Position numbers and translations under genes: made by a program. A stretch of 64,000 nt of DNA from Sanderia malayensis (Eukaryota > Cnidaria > Scyphozoa > Semaeostomeae > Pelagiidae), in assembly GCA_013076295.1 (NCBI GenBank), contig RQOL01000882.1:248001-312000 (forward strand). The letters run 5' to 3'. Below are positions 1 through 13,284 of this stretch, piece by piece. Positions within the stretch are counted from its first letter, which is position 1, and each line of letters opens with the position of its first letter. The notes beneath the pieces were generated by a model, which saw nothing but the letters and a program-made list of their open reading frames with translations, made no database searches and had not been told where the DNA came from.

Positions 1-10
1 CTGTCCACAG

Positions 11-3000
11 GTATACCAACAAGTAGCCAAACTATTCCAAAGCCAAGAAGACTTGCTTCAGGAGTTCAGTCAATTCCTTCCAGATGCAGGTGGTGGCCAT
101 ATTAGTATATCACAGGCAGTTCAAATGAGGGACAGTGTTTCGTCACCCTACATTCCGCCAATGAAGAAACAAGCCAGTAAGTGTACGTGCCTTTATGTTT
201 CATTGTTCTATCTCTTTATTTTTGTAAGCTATTTCTGTTTTGTTGTATTTACACTGAAAATTATAGCAAAGGATAGTAGAGCATAGTAAAGCATACTGGA
301 TGATAGTAGAGCATAGTAAATCGTACCTTTATTTCCTTTTATGCAGCTACTTTTTGCACTTTCTTTCTATTTACATTTTTCTTCAGGTAAGGCCTATTTC
401 TAGCTATACTATGCTATGCTTTGCTATGCTATGCTATGCTATCCTGTGATATGATATGCTATGCTATGATATGCTATGCTATGCTATGGTATGCTATGCT
501 ATGCCATGATCTGCTATGCTATGCCATGATCTGATATACCATGCTATGCTATGATATGCTATGCTATGCTATGTTATGCTATGGTATGCTATGGTATGAT
601 ATGCTGTAATGTGATATGCTACCCTATGCTATGATATACCATGCTATGCTATGATATGCTATGCCATGCTATGCTATGATATACCATGCCATGCTATGCT
701 GTAATGTGCTTTGTTATGCTGTGATGTCAACAAAGTCCTGTGTCTGTTTTCATTGTATAGCCAGCTCCAATGCCTCCAAGCAAAAGCAGACAGCTCGAAA
801 GAACTCTTCGACCCCCCTGACAACGTCACTCAAGAGTGACGTCATGGATACTGATTCTAAAGATGGATCTGAGAAGATTGCAACCAAGGTATGTAACTTA
901 TCAACCCCCTGACTACAATACTTATGTCTGTGAAATATAATGGATGACGTATTATTGGACGGGGGTATGCTATCAAGTGATTCTTCATATTTTAACCTCC
1001 GGCTTTTGTTCAAATATCAGAGAATAAAAAGGGGAATCCCCTTTTGACCTTTAACTTTTGACCTTTGGACTCAGAGATTTAGTCCCATATTGCCATGATC
1101 TGTAAAGATTAATTTGTTATCATTCCTTCTCTATGGCACTTTCGTACTTGCAAATTTTGACTTTTGACTATTCTCTGATATTTGAACCCCGTTTTTGTTG
1201 TTCTCGGCTGTTCAAGTCTCGCGTGAGTAATTGGTTCAAAGCATTGAATTTCATTCGCGATATATGTTTTACAATTACGTTCTTTTTATGGTGTTCCCGT
1301 TGGTTCCCCGTTTTCTTTTGCATTTATTCCGCTTTTTACACACGCCCGGTTATACATTGTTTTGCTTCGCAGAAAAAGCACAGATCTGCATTGAAAGACG
1401 TGTCGCTAGCAGAGGCTGTAAAACATGGAACATTCAGCGAATTTGCTTTCTTTAACAAGGTATGCCGAACTGTTCTCCTTTCGGCGATGCTCATTGATCT
1501 ATCTACACCTTATATTGAACTTTCCTTTCTTCCATCGTATCATGGTTTGGTTATGAAGTGTCCTAGAGAACTGAAACTTGTTTCAAGGTGATCAGAGGCG
1601 TCTAATTAGTAGGTTTCGACTCCTTGTGGGTCAATTTTCGATCTATTTCAAAATTTGAATTTGTCAGTACCTACTTCATGTATGATAGAAAGTTTAAATA
1701 GCTATCCGCGGGAAATCTGGGTCTTTGAACCATTGTTCCTAGAGAGCTGGGAATTGTTTCAAAGTGATCAGTGCGACCTATTTAGTATAATTCGACTCCT
1801 TGTGAGTCAATTTTCGATCTATTTCAAAATTGGATTTTTCAGAAGATGTGTATTACATGGACTTAGGAAAGGAAAATTACTTGTCGCGGACATACCTCAG
1901 ATCTAAATTTTGAAATATTTGTCCTAGAGAACTGAAACTTGTTTCAAAACATTATCCTCAATATTTTTTCTTTCTTTATTTCCATTATTTTTTTCTTTCT
2001 TTATTTCCATTAATTCTTTCTTTCTTTATTTCCATAATTTTTTCTTTCTTTATTTTCATTAATTTCTTCTTTCTTTATTTTCATTACCCCCGGTCAGGTG
2101 AGAAAGGCATTAAAAAGCCAAGAAGTCTACGACAACTTTCTCCGTTGTTTGGTTTTGTTCAACCAGGAGGTCGTCTCACGACCAGAACTCATCCAACTCA
2201 TGACGTCATTCCTTGGGTAAGTCCACACCCCTCCACCCCTTCCCCAAAGACTTCAAACCACAATTAACATTGCAGCAACAAACACAGGAATATCTTGTAC
2301 ATGATTTCTTTATTTAGACACATTTAATTACTTAGTATTATCTAAGCTGTTTTGCCAACATGCTATTGAGCGAATTAACACACATGAGGAGACAGTATCT
2401 TATATTTTTATTTACAGTTAATTGTTTGATGGTTGCAAGGGTTAGGGTTAGGGTTAGGGTTGCAATTCGCGTGAAATCCTAAATAGCAACCTACATAGTA
2501 TTGTTTTCCAGTACAGTAAAAACCCGCAGCTAAGAACCTAAAAAGTTAGAACCTGTTAGCCTAAAATTTGTCAATTATATACCCCTATAAACAAGACCTA
2601 TTTAGCTTAAGAAATTTAAAACAGGTTCTTATTTTCTAAAATCATACTAGTAGATTGCAGCTACATACATTAAAGTCCTAAATATTACCTATAATTGAAT
2701 AATAAAGTGTAAATAAATATTGCAAGAATAAGATTTGAAGAGCCTAAAATTCTGTTAACTACCATTTATTTAACAACCTGTTTAGGCTAACTCCTAAAAA
2801 CGTAGGTAAACGTAGGTTGCGGGCTTTTACTGTATTATTCATTGATCTTTCTGCATAACATTGGTTTCCTATTGTTTTAATACAATCAGCCTTTGTTTCT
2901 CTATTGTTTTGTTGCTATTGTTTTCGCAGGAAATTTCCCGATTTGTTCACGTGGTTCAAGATGTTTCTTGGTTACAAAGAGAACCAGCCGATTGATCCGA

Positions 3001-6000
3001 TGTCCGGATTCAAAGACAGAGGAACCGGAGGGGAGTTGGCTCATCTTGAAATTGGTAAGCACCCGGGCATCGTATTTGGAATCCGGAAAGCAAAAATTGT
3101 ACAAATATCCTTTAAAAGTTGTAGCATGTATAACGTCTATACAAATTGTCGTCAGTTTCCTCAAGTTTATATGCCTGCTATATTCAATATCTTTTTACTA
3201 TCGTTAGTTCCCTTCTACAACATTCAATATCATCCTATTATTTCTAATATTATTTTTACAACCTTTAATATCTTTCTTTTATATCATATCATTCTATAAC
3301 ATGTGGTGTTTTTCTCAAATTTTTAATTTTACTTCTACAACATTTTATATCATTCTATAATTTCTAATATTGTTTCTACAATCTCTAATATCCCCTACAA
3401 TCGTTGATAATAACCCCCATTTCTCCCCCCAGATTACGCCTCTTGTAAACGCAGTGGTGCCAGTTACAGAGCCTTGCCCCAGAGCTACAATCAACCAAAG
3501 TGTACGGGCAGAAGCCAGCTATGCAAAGAGACACTCAACGATGTCTGGGTATCACTCCCATCGTGGTCTGAGGACACCCAGTTCCCTGGAACAAGAAAGA
3601 CCCAGTATGAAGAATATATCTACAAGTGGGTTTGGTCATTTTTTGTTTTCATCTTTGATTTCTATTTACTTCTACATTGCTTTCTATTTACTATCCACAT
3701 CGCATGGATGTACAGTCTACTCTCGATAAATGGAACCTGCACGGGACCGAAAAAAATAGTTCCATTTATATCGAGTGCTCCACTTATCCGAATTATAGGT
3801 TTGTTAATGCAAATCCAAGGGACCGGAGAAATTGGTTCCATTAAACGAAAGTTCCACTTATCCAGGGTTCCACTTATAGAGAGTAGACTGTGGTTGAATT
3901 TGCCCTAAAGCTTAATTAAAAAATGTTTGTTTTCATGTAGATGTGAAGATGAAAGGTTTGAGGTAAGTTTTGACCTTTGAACCTTGACCTTTAAACTTTG
4001 AACTTTGACCTTTGGGTTTTGACCTTTGACATGTTATCTTTTTCCCTTCGCTTCGTCTCTTTGTCTTTTCGCCTTCTCTTTGTTTTTATTAATGCGAGTT
4101 TAACAATGCCCTGTCATTATTTACAGCTGGATATTGTTATTGAAACCAACTTGTCAGCAATCAAGGCACTGGAAGCAGTGCATAAGAAGATATTCAGGTA
4201 ATTTGAACACCCTGTGTTTCATTCATGTACAGTATCAAGCGACAACTTTCCAGGAGGTAAAGTGTCTGACTATATTGTCTCATACTGTCACCCCTGAAAA
4301 GTCCACTTAGTCCATTGATAAGCAATACAAAATGACATACTTCCAGGGGGTAAAGTGTCTGACTATATTGTCTTATACTGTCACCCCTGGAAGGTCCATT
4401 TAGCCCATTGATAAACAATATGAAATGATATATTTCCAGGAGGTAAAGTGTCTGACTATATTGTCTCATACTGTCACCCCTGAAAAGTCCACTTAGTCCA
4501 TTGATAAGCAATGCAGAATGATATATTTCCGAGGGCCAAAGGGTCTGTCTATATTGTTTTATACTGTCACCCCTGGAAGGTCGATTTAACTCATTGATAA
4601 GCAATGTGAATCGCTTTTTTCGGGGGGTTTAGTGTGTTTGCTTATTGTAGGATGTCTAGTGACGAGCAGCAAAGGTTCAGGCTTGATAATTGCCTTGGTG
4701 GAAGCTCGGAAAGCATCTGTCGTAAAGCAATTTACAGGTAAGTAAGCTGCTCTACCATTTCTGCATATATAGCATAGATATAGCTGCATACATTGCGTAG
4801 ATATAGCTGCATATATTGCATAGATATAGCTGCATACATTGCGTAGATATAGCTGCATACATTGCGTAGATATAGCTGCATACATTGCGTAGATATAGCT
4901 GCATATGTTGCATAGATATAGCTGCATGTATTGCAAAGATATAGCTGCATATGCTGCATAAATATAGCTGCATATATTGCATAGATATAGCTGCATATGT
5001 TGCATAGATACAGCTGCATATATAGCATAGATATAGCTGCATACATTGCATAGATATAGCAGCATCTATTGCACAGATCTAGCTGCATATATTGCGTAGA
5101 TATAGCTGCATAGCTTCCTTTGTTTGTTGACATGGCATTACAATGTTTATATGTTTGGTAATTCTAGAATTTACGGTGATAAGTCACCAGAGATCATTGA
5201 CGGCTTGAAGAAGACCCCCCACGTTGCTGTACCTTTGGTGCTGAAGAGATTGAAAGCCAAAGATGAGGAGTGGAGAGAAGCCCAGAAACAGTTCAACAAA
5301 ATATGGAGAGATCAGAACGAAAAATACTATCTCAAGGTTTGTTTTTCTGTGGTTCTCATCATTTATTTGTTCAAGTCTTATTTTTTGTTATTTCTTAAAT
5401 TACTCAATTGTGTGAAAAGATCATTTTTAATATGTGACCTTTGATATTAGGATTGTGATTTTTGATCTTTGAATTTTGACCTTTAATTATTGAAGTTGAT
5501 TAATTGATATCATGTTTACTTATTACGAGTAACTGATTGATCTTACTTAGCAACATTCTTGGACCAATCTTTGTTGGTTTGCCTTTAAACTTTGAGCTAT
5601 AACCTTGGGTTTTGAGATAATTCCTCATTATAGCACTATGCTCTAAAATGTTTCAAAACATTTTATTTTTCCAGTCTTTGGACCATCAAGGAATCTACTT
5701 TAAGCAAACAGACTATAAAGCGATGAGATCTAAGAGTCTTATACACGAGATTGAGCAGCTGTTTGAAGAGGTGACAATTTTCAATTATGACCTTTTAAAC
5801 TCATCTATGACCTCTAATTATTGACCTATGAACTTTAAGTCTCAAAGTACTTTGAATATTCTTCGTAGAGGAGTGATCAAGCTGAAGATGGAAATGCAGA
5901 TATATCTGGTCCGCATCTTGCTTACATCTACCAGGTATCCTCATCTTCATTTCGTTTGAAAATTGTCATTCCTGGAAGGCTCATTTAGTGCATTGATAAA

Positions 6001-9000
6001 CAATGGGAAATGATATATTTCCAGGGGGTAGTGTCTGACTGTATTTCCTCATACTGTAAACCCTGGAAAGTCCACTTAATCCATTAATAAACAACTTTAA
6101 ATGATATATTTCAAGGGGGTAAAGTGTCTGACTATATTGTCTCATACTGCCACCCCTGAAGGGTCCACTTAGTCCATTGATAAACAATGAGAAATGATAT
6201 ATTTCCAGGGGGTAAAGTGTGTGACCATATTGTCTATACTCTTACCCCTGGATCGCCAATTTAGTCCATTGATAAACAACGAGAAATGATACATTTCCAG
6301 GGGGTAAAGTGTGTGACCATATTGTCTATACTGTCACCTCTGGATCGCCAATTTAGTCCATTGATAAACAACGAGAAATGATACATTTCCAGGGGGTAAT
6401 ATGATATGTTTTATCTGTGCAGGACAAGTCGATTCTTGAAGATGCGGCTTCTTTGATCGTCCATCACATGAAAAGACAGGCTGGAATCCAACAAGATGAT
6501 AAAACCAAAATCAAACATCTTTTGTATCAATTCATTCCGGATCTCTTCTTTGCACCCAGGTTTATTATCCTTCTGCGTCCTTTCATTTTTTCACCAACCC
6601 CTAGTATCCATCTAAGACCTTTTTGTACCCTTTTACAAGCTCTGATATTCGTCTACAAGTGTTTAAATTCTCACCTTTCTAAAACCCCTCGTTTCCCTCT
6701 ATAACCTCTAGTTTTCTTCCAGAAACGTTCATATGATCTTTCTGAAACCCTTCATTGTCACTCCTGCTATTCTTGTACAACCCTTGGTATCTTTATGCAA
6801 GTTCTAGTATTTATTTATCGCGTTACTGTTATTAATCTTTTTTTCTCCACTAGAACCGACTTGAGTGATGATGAAGATTCAAAGGAACAGACAAGTACGG
6901 TTGACAGTATATCATACATTATCATAAATCATCATGCATTATCACGATTTTTCATACATTATCATGCATTATCATGGATCATTGTATAAATGTTATTATT
7001 TTCATTGGTAATGCTGTCATTGTCCCATTTGTTTCTACAGGCAAAACCGAAACATTCTCAGCCACAGGAGACACGGTACATCACATTTATAGCAATGGTC
7101 ACATTTTGTAAATCTTTTTTTAAGCTAAGGGCCATGCTATTTATTCAGGTCGTATTACGGAGGTGGGAATTTTTAAATAACCGCGTATTGTGTTTTTTTT
7201 TTCAGCCTGATTTGTATAATCTGTTCTTTGTCAACAACACTTGGTATATATTTTTCCGTCTGCATCAGGTGAGTTTTTCATTGCAATTATTGAAAATTGT
7301 AGCTGCATATAATACATAGACATAGATGCATATGCTGCATAGATATAGCTGCATATGTTTCATAGATATAGCTGCATACATTGCATAGATATAGCTGCAC
7401 ATTTTACATACATATATATAGCTGCATACATTGCATAGATATAGCTGCATATATTGCATAGATATAGCTGCATAAATTGGATAGATATAGCTGCATACAT
7501 TGTATAGATATAGCTGCATACATTGTATAGATATAGCTGCATACATTGTATAGATATAGCTGCATACATTGTATAGATATAGCTGCATACATTGCATAGA
7601 TATAGCTGCATATATTGCATAGATATAGCTGCATATATTGCATAGATATAGCTGCATAAATTGGATAGATATAGCTGCATACATTGCATAGATATAGCTG
7701 CATATATTGCATAGATATAGCTGCATAAATTGGATAGATATAGCTGCATACATTGTATAGATATAGCTGCATAAATTGGATAGATATAGCTGCATACATT
7801 GTATAGATATAGCTGCATACATTGTATAGATATAGCTGCATATATTGCATAGATAGTGCTGCATATGTCGCATAGATATGGCTGCATGTAATACATAGAT
7901 ATTGTTATGAGTTCTTTTTCCACCCAGATGCTTTGTGATCGCTTGCTGACCATGTATCAACTTGCCATGAAAATTGCTGAGAACGAGGCCAAAGACAAAA
8001 TGCATCGAAGAGAGGGTACTGCAGTTGCCTTGAGACTCAAACAGCCCAACACTACTGATATTGAGGAGTATTTTCCTGCTTTTGTGGAAATGGTGAAAAA
8101 TCTTCTTGATGGTATGTTTGTTTTTTATTTTTGACCTTTTGAATTGACCTTTGAGCTTTAGTTGGACGATTTCACATTTCACCTCTTTTGACCTCTTAGT
8201 TTGACTTGTAATTGATTTGGCATCATCATTTGGCATTTAATTATTGTAATACCCACCTGAGCAGTACCTATTCAATTTGTATTCACACTTGGTATAATTT
8301 GTAGAAGTGTGTCACACGTGTTGCATACGGCTATTAGAGTCCTATGTTGTCTATTATGTTGTCTGTTAGACTGTCTTCCAATAATAAAGCTTTCACCTTT
8401 ATTGTTGGAAAATTGAGATGCTGCAGATAGGTGTGAATGGTTGTAGAAGGATATGGGGGTTTATTGCTCGAACTTCCCCAATTTCTCAATTCAATTTATT
8501 GATTTAATAAGCAAGTAATGATGTTTTCATGTTTATTCAGACAATTTATTCAACGATTTGTGACCTTTGAAATTGACATTTGACCCCTAGTTGGACGATT
8601 TCCACCTTCTGTTCTATGTTGATCTCTTAGTTCATGTTCATTTAGACAATTATCAATGGAGGTTAAGATGAGAAGCAAATGTTTGCGAAATAGAGGATTG
8701 AACCACTGCAGTCCCCCACCCTCCCAGTTACCATTCCCCCAAGGGGTGATGTTGGTTGACTGATGTGATATTTTCTTTTTCAGGTAATTTAGATTCGAAT
8801 AATTTTGAAGACACGTTGAGGGAAATGTTTGGTGTGAAGTCTTACGTGTCGTTTACGATGGATCGACTGATTCAAAATATTGTCAGACAGGTGAGACTAA
8901 TCTTTGACTTTTCACCTCATTCGATCTCCACTATTGTGTGACTTTTGACCTCTCGGTACTTTGACCTTTTGGTACTTTGGTACTTTGACCTCTCGGTACA

Positions 9001-12000
9001 TTGTCTTCTGCCCTCTCCATATTTTAACGTCTGCTGTTTCAGTTTTCTCCTGGTTTTTCGCTCAATCGCCTAATCTGTTTTCAACCCGCCGTTTGACCTG
9101 TTTTATGCACGTTATGTTAATCTTTCGACCTTATTTCCTTTATTAAGCGCCCGGGCGCTTATTAAATATTTCCCTATTTCACACTTTTTGATTTTAGGGA
9201 GGGCGCTTATTGGAGGGGGCAGTTAAAAGAGGGTGGGCGCTAAATAGAGGAAATAGGGTATTGGCCTTTGCCCTCAAAATACTTCCGACTATTACTTGCT
9301 ACATTGTTCAGAAAATCTGATCTCTGATTTTTGACCTTTAACTTTTAACTTTTTGTTTTTTTCACAGCTTCAGCACCTTGTTTCTGACGATGCTTCGCTT
9401 CAAGTGACAGAAACATTCAAGGTTGAAAATGGCAAAAACGCCACAGGTGGTCCATCCGCAACCGTCACTGCAAGGTCAAATGCAGAAATGACCTATCAAA
9501 AAGCTGTTGAAAACCTTCTGACCGACGAGAATTGCTTTAAAATTGTCTTCGTAAGTGACATATTATGATGAACTTTGGCCTTTGATTTTTTTACCTTCTT
9601 CCCAATTTGAACCATGAAGTCATCATATCAACTGTTTATTTGTTTATAATTCGTTTTTAGTCTCTTCATACTCTGACCTCTTAATTTTTTGACTTTTTAC
9701 CTCTGGAATTCTAACCACTTCATTCTTTAATTGATATTCTGACCTCTTGAATTTTTACCTTATATAGCTTATATTTCATCTACTAACCTCTCCTTTTACT
9801 TTTTGACCCCAAAGGTCATAAGTCAAGTATCATAAATGGAAATGTTCACCACTGACCACAGAATATTTTCTAATTAATTGACCTTTCCTGATATTCTGAC
9901 CTTGACTAACTTATGTTTCCAATTGTTATAATCTACTGATCTCTCCGTTTCCTTTTGATATTCTGGCCTTTTCACCTTTGACCTGTTATGTTCTAATTAA
10001 TTGACCTTTCCTGCTATTCTGACCTCTTGCTTGACCTCTTATCTTTCTCAGCACAAAGACCATTCAATCTGTAACATGAGCATTGAACTCTTGCCAAGTG
10101 AAGATGACCAATCAGAAGATGCCCAGGAGGATGAGGTATAAACAGCAACCCCTATTCTCACCTTTCACCCCTTTCACATCTCACCCTTTTCACCTTTCAC
10201 CCCTCACTTCAATTTAAGCATCACAACATGATGATCTTTCCCTACCCAGGCCCCATCACCCTTCACGTTTCACGTTTCACGTTTCACCTCATTTTGACCA
10301 TCACACCATGATGATATTTACCTATCCAGGCCATCACCCTTCACCTTTCACTTGAATTTGACCATCACAACACGATGATCTTTCCTTACCCAGGCCCCAT
10401 CACCCTTTACCTTTCATCTTTCACCTCATTTTGACCATCACAACATGATGATCTTTCCATATCCAGGCCATCTTATATACCCTGCTGTTTTTTTCTTTTC
10501 AGAAATGGACTGATTACGTTGAGAAGTTCGTCGCGTCCAGTGAAGTCTCCGCTGAGCTCAAAGACCATCTCTGCAAGAAGCCCATTTTTCTAGAAAGGTG
10601 GGAAGAACAACAACCCGTTGACCCTTGTCAAATTTCTGTTTTTTCCTCGTATAATCTCACATGCTTCGATTTTTCTTCTACGTTTCCTGATCTCATAAAA
10701 ACTCTCTTTATAACTGTCCATAACTATTATTTTTCTTTCTGTAATTATGTTTTCCTCGTTTTCGGATCTCTTGAAAGTCCCCTTTATAGCAGCCTATAAC
10801 TATATTTATTGAACTTTTCTTCACTTTTCAAATGTCCCTTGTACTTCTTTTTAATACCTTTTCACTTTTTCTAGTGGCTTGTTATTGGTCCTAACGCTCT
10901 TTTTCCATTTTCTCTGATAATTTTTGCATGTAATTATATTGCGATCGTAATATAGTATAATACATATGAATAATATAATTTAGTATAATATATAATATTG
11001 CGATTTATTGGTAATAAGATATGATATACATATGATCTCTTCAACAGAAATGGTAGGAATCTTCGTTGCAAGACTTTGAAAGTGGAGAAAGTCAACAAGA
11101 TGGACATTGTTCAAGGTGATGAAGATGGCGAAGCAGAGAAGAAGTTGGCCCAATCTAATGAGCGGTATGCCTTATCACAAAATTTATTTAACCTTTTTAC
11201 GACGGGACATTTTTATTTAACCTTTTTATAACGGGACACTTTTATTCAAGGAGCTCTTTGCAATGGGACACTCTTATTTAACCTCTTTACAACGGCAAAG
11301 CTTTTCCAACAGACAAAACCATTCATTCTAATCCCTTCCTTCATACGAAAGCTCAAATTTCGACTTTGTTTTCAAAGAACCAACCTGATATCCCCCCCGT
11401 TTGACGAAGAGATTTCTGTTGTTTCAACCATTAATTTTATTGCACAGTCGGGGGGTTAATTAGTGTGTTTCATCTGTTTTGTTTTCAGCCCTGAAGTCGG
11501 AAAGAGAGACGGGGCATTTGATAATGTCGTCACTGAGGATAAACTCGAGTGCAAGTTCAACGTGAATTCTTATAAAATTGTCTATGTGGCTGGAACTGAA
11601 GATTTCATGTACAGGAAGAATAGCATGAGCAACGCGGCTAAGGTATGGAGAATTTGGTTTTTAATCGCATTTATAATTACCCCCTTGATTGTTTGTCCAG
11701 ATGAAGACGAAGTTGCTGTGTGCAGGGTTTTGTCAGGGGGTTGTTTATTGTTCGTGGATTCTAGTAGACCTTTTAGAGTCAATGCTTGCAGCTATATAGA
11801 TATAATGTTTGCAGCTATTAGGAGCCAGTGTTTGCAGCTATATAGAGTCAATACGTGCAGCTATTTAGAGCCAATGTTTGCAGCTATTTGAGCCAATGCT
11901 TGCAGCTATTTAGAGCAAATGTTCGCAGTTATTTGAGCCGATGTTTGCAGCTATTTGAGCCAATGCTTGGAGCTATATAGAGCCAATGTTTGCAGCTATA

Positions 12001-13284
12001 TAGAGTCAATTTTTGCAGCTATTTGAGCCAATGTTTGCATCTATTTAGAGCCAATGCTTGCAGCTATATAGAGTCAATGCTTGCAGCTATTTAGAGCCAA
12101 TGCTTGCAGCTATATAGAGCCAATATTTGCAGCTATTTAGAACCAATATTTGCAGCTATTTAGAGCCAATATTTGCAGCTATTTGAGCCAATGTTTGCAT
12201 TTATTTAGAGCCAATGCTTGCAGCTATTTGAAGCCAATGCTTGCAGCTATATAGAGCCAATGTTTGCAGCTATTTAGAGCCAAAGCTTGCTTGAATTATC
12301 CATTTATTTCATGAAAATGAGCCTCTGATCATATTCGAGCAAAGCTATGACGTCTCCATGATGGCGTGAGCGGAAATTTCGCTATTATCAATCCCATGAT
12401 TCCGCTATGGCCTAACGATTTCGTCTTGCGGCCTTTTAAATACTTGCATCATTTTAATGTTGGTGGATTTTGTTCGTCAGAGCGCAATAAGCTATGTTTA
12501 GGCCCTCTTAAGCGCTATAATCATGAATTAAAAGGTTAGTCTTATTATGAAATAGACATATAATAGATTATAAGCATGCTTTGCTTAGCTCTTTGCAAGA
12601 TATGGGCTTACTGGGCTGCCAACCATAAACAAAGCATTTAATATTGCACACGCAAGGCTGATATACAATCTAAGAGGCTGATGTATATTCTACGCAGTTG
12701 ATAGATGCACACGCATGCTTGCTCTATTTTTACAAGGTATGGGTTTCTAAGGCTGAGCATAGATGGAGCATTGAATATAGCACACACAAGGCTATAATCT
12801 AAGCAGTTGATAGTTGATAGATGCACACGTATGCTTGCTCTATCTTTACAAAGCATGGGTTCTAAGGTTGAGCAAAGATGGAGCATTGAATATAGCACAC
12901 ACAAGGCTATAATCTAATCATTTGATATTTAGTGATAGATTATCAACTACGAACTGCTTTTAATTCATACTTTCGACTATACTGTCATCCCTGGAAGCTC
13001 CATTTAGTCCATTGATAAACAATGCGAATTGATACATTTCCATGAAGTAAAGTGCCTATTTTATTTTTTAGATTTCTGCACGGGTCAACTCTAAGCTGCA
13101 CGCCAAATTCAAGAGCCGTCACGACCAATGGCTGGCCGATAATATATCACGTGAGCAGGCAAGGGCGAGCGATGATTGGTTGAACGGCAACGGTGATGGA
13201 ATGAAGCCTTGCACAACAATAAGGAACAGTTTTAAGCAAGGTGGCCTCATTTGCAATCTCTATTCCGTGAAATACACGGACTAA
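11..13284 (+). CDS. SIN3: SIN3 transcriptional corepressor (3' part of gene, 24 exons)
   Basis: Scaffold of the SIN3-HDAC corepressor complex in the nucleus. Exons: 11-176, 761-888, 1373-1459, 2098-2216, 2930-3054, 3433-3625, 3941-3962, 4127-4197, 4651-4737, 5168-5336, 5675-5770, 5869-5934, 6423-6559, 6854-6894, 7041-7075, 7206-7268, 7928-8111, 8784-8890, 9368-9550, 10052-10135, 10503-10597, 11048-11164, 11489-11642, 13072-13284. All phases join, giving 913 residues and a TAA stop; the 5' part lies outside the window. Seen in order: end of PAH2 ([16 protein letters not shown]), PAH3 ([13 protein letters not shown]), the HDAC-interaction domain (DYASCKR, PKCTGR, WSEDTQF, CEDERFELD, SLDHQGI), and the conserved C-terminal region ([39 protein letters not shown]). 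Vertebrate SIN3A is about 1270 residues, so roughly 70% is here. Introns carry satellites and MITEs. The last intron is longest (about 1.4 kb). Family assignment is secure; a few short exon edges (e.g. 6854-6894, 7041-7075) are less certain. Confidence 0.95.
405..726 (+). repeat. ATGCT pentanucleotide microsatellite
   Basis: Intron 1 of the SIN3 segment holds an imperfect run of ATGCT/ATGAT/ATGGT units over about 320 bases, with scattered related GCATAGTA text just upstream (260-320). Confidence 0.85.
904..966. repeat. ACCCCCTG...GGGGGT hairpin module
   Basis: CCCCCTG begins 16 nt after the splice donor at 889 and GGGGG lies at 961-965, so the two ends can pair. One of a series of such modules in introns of this window. 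Confidence 0.5.
1570..1945 (+). repeat. Duplicated ~170-bp intronic segment
   Basis: Text around CTAGAGAACTGAAACTTG and CGACTCCTTGTG...TCGATCTATTTCAAAA occurs at about 1560-1660, again in diverged form at 1738-1840, with a further partial copy at 1920-1945. No coding or mobile-element content is recognised. Confidence 0.6.
1955..2090 (+). repeat. T-rich ~30-bp minisatellite before a 3' splice site
   Basis: About four copies of a TTTCTTTCTTTATTTCCAT unit end directly before the acceptor at 2097, so the repeat supplies a very long pyrimidine-rich tract. Confidence 0.7.
2436..2461 (+). repeat. Short interstitial TTAGGG run
   Basis: Four tandem telomere-type hexamers (GGGTTA register) inside a SIN3 intron. 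Too short to mark a chromosome end. Confidence 0.85.
2514..2832. mobile_element. MITE with CAGTAAAA termini and TA target duplication
   Basis: The left end CAGTAAAAACCCGCA at 2514 is matched in inverted orientation by TGCGGGCTTTTACTG ending at 2832. TA flanks both sides (2512-2513, 2833-2834), which fits a TA target-site duplication as in Tc1/mariner-pogo elements. The interior (AGCCTAAA, AGGTTCT motifs) is also partly inverted-repeat. It has no ORF and is non-autonomous. It lies in a SIN3 intron. Confidence 0.8.
3713..3890. mobile_element. MITE with CAGTCTACTCTC termini
   Basis: CAGTCTACTCTCGATAAAT at 3713 pairs with TTATAGAGAGTAGACTG ending at 3890. Inner GTTCCA(C/T)TTAT text is repeated in both orientations. 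About 178 bp, no ORF, in a SIN3 intron. The CAGT ends resemble the other MITEs here; the TA duplication is imperfect (TA left, TG right). Confidence 0.78.
4215..4640 (+). repeat. 93-bp CACCCCTGG/CCAGGGGG satellite, SIN3 intron
   Basis: Tandem copies of the unit containing GTCTGACTATATTGTCTCAT, CACCCCTGGAAGGTCCA and TTAGTCCATTGATAAACAAT. The last copy ends about 10 nt before the acceptor at 4650. Each unit can fold, because CACCCCTGGAA pairs with TTTCCAGGGGGT. Confidence 0.9.
4755..5115 (+). repeat. 23-bp ATAGATATAGCTGCATA satellite, SIN3 intron
   Basis: About 15 copies of a 23-bp unit (ATAGCTGCATAYATTGCATAGAT). The same unit forms arrays at 7300-7900, 37617-37885 and 38805-39075. Confidence 0.95.
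5960..6415 (+). repeat. 93-bp CACCCCTGG/CCAGGGGG satellite, SIN3 intron
   Basis: About five copies. The last TTTCCAGGGGGT lies about 30 nt before the acceptor at 6422. Same family as 4215-4640. Confidence 0.9.
7300..7900 (+). repeat. 23-bp ATAGATATAGCTGCATA satellite, SIN3 intron
   Basis: About 25 copies, the longest array of this family in the window. It fills most of the intron 7269-7927. On the minus strand all three frames stay open and give a 23-residue periodic peptide, which I treat as an artefact. Confidence 0.95.
10140..10480 (+). repeat. ~85-bp CATCACCCTTCACCTTTCAC repeat
   Basis: Three to four copies of a block with CACCTTTCACC, TTTTGACCATCACAACATGATGATCTTTCC and ACCCAGGCC fill the SIN3 intron 10136-10502. 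Confidence 0.8.
11391..11456. repeat. CCCCCCC...GGGGGG hairpin module
   Basis: TCCCCCCCGTTTGACG at 11391 faces CAGTCGGGGGGTT ending at 11456, 33 nt before the acceptor at 11488. Confidence 0.5.
11679..11741. repeat. ACCCCC...GGGGGT hairpin module
   Basis: ACCCCC begins 36 nt after the donor at 11643, and TCAGGGGGTT lies at 11733-11742. Same architecture as the other modules, different loop sequence. Confidence 0.5.
11780..12295 (+). repeat. 23-bp GCAGCTATTTAGAGCCAATGCTT satellite
   Basis: About 21 copies in the last SIN3 intron. The unit has the same length as the GCATAGATATAGCTGCATA satellite and shares GCAGCTAT/ATAGCTGC, so the two may be related inverted versions. Confidence 0.92.
12630..12960 (+). 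repeat. ~120-bp repeat, about 2.5 copies
   Basis: Blocks with GATAGATGCACACG, ATGCTTGCTCTATYTTTACAA and GAGCATTGAATATAGCACAC recur in the last SIN3 intron. No protein or RNA is recognised. Confidence 0.7.
12975..13052 (+). repeat. Single copy of the 93-bp satellite unit beside the last SIN3 acceptor
   Basis: TACTGTCATCCCTGGAAG ... TTAGTCCATTGATAAACAAT ... TTTCCATGAAGTAAAGTG ends about 20 nt before the acceptor at 13071. Confidence 0.8.

Noticed and set aside
1133..1591. 152-codon ORF spanning a SIN3 intron and exon
   Set aside because: Only the exon 1373-1459 part is conserved with SIN3; the rest is intron read-through.
4755..7900. Regular short direct repeats that could suggest a CRISPR array
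   Set aside because: The repeats are contiguous without unique spacers, and the context is a eukaryotic gene.
4586..8236. Several minus-strand ORFs of 99-323 codons with periodic [17 protein letters not shown] text
   Set aside because: They are translations of the 23-bp satellite, which stays open in all three frames. They lie antisense in SIN3 introns, have no conserved start and no domain; the same applies at 37519-37896 and 38784-39068.
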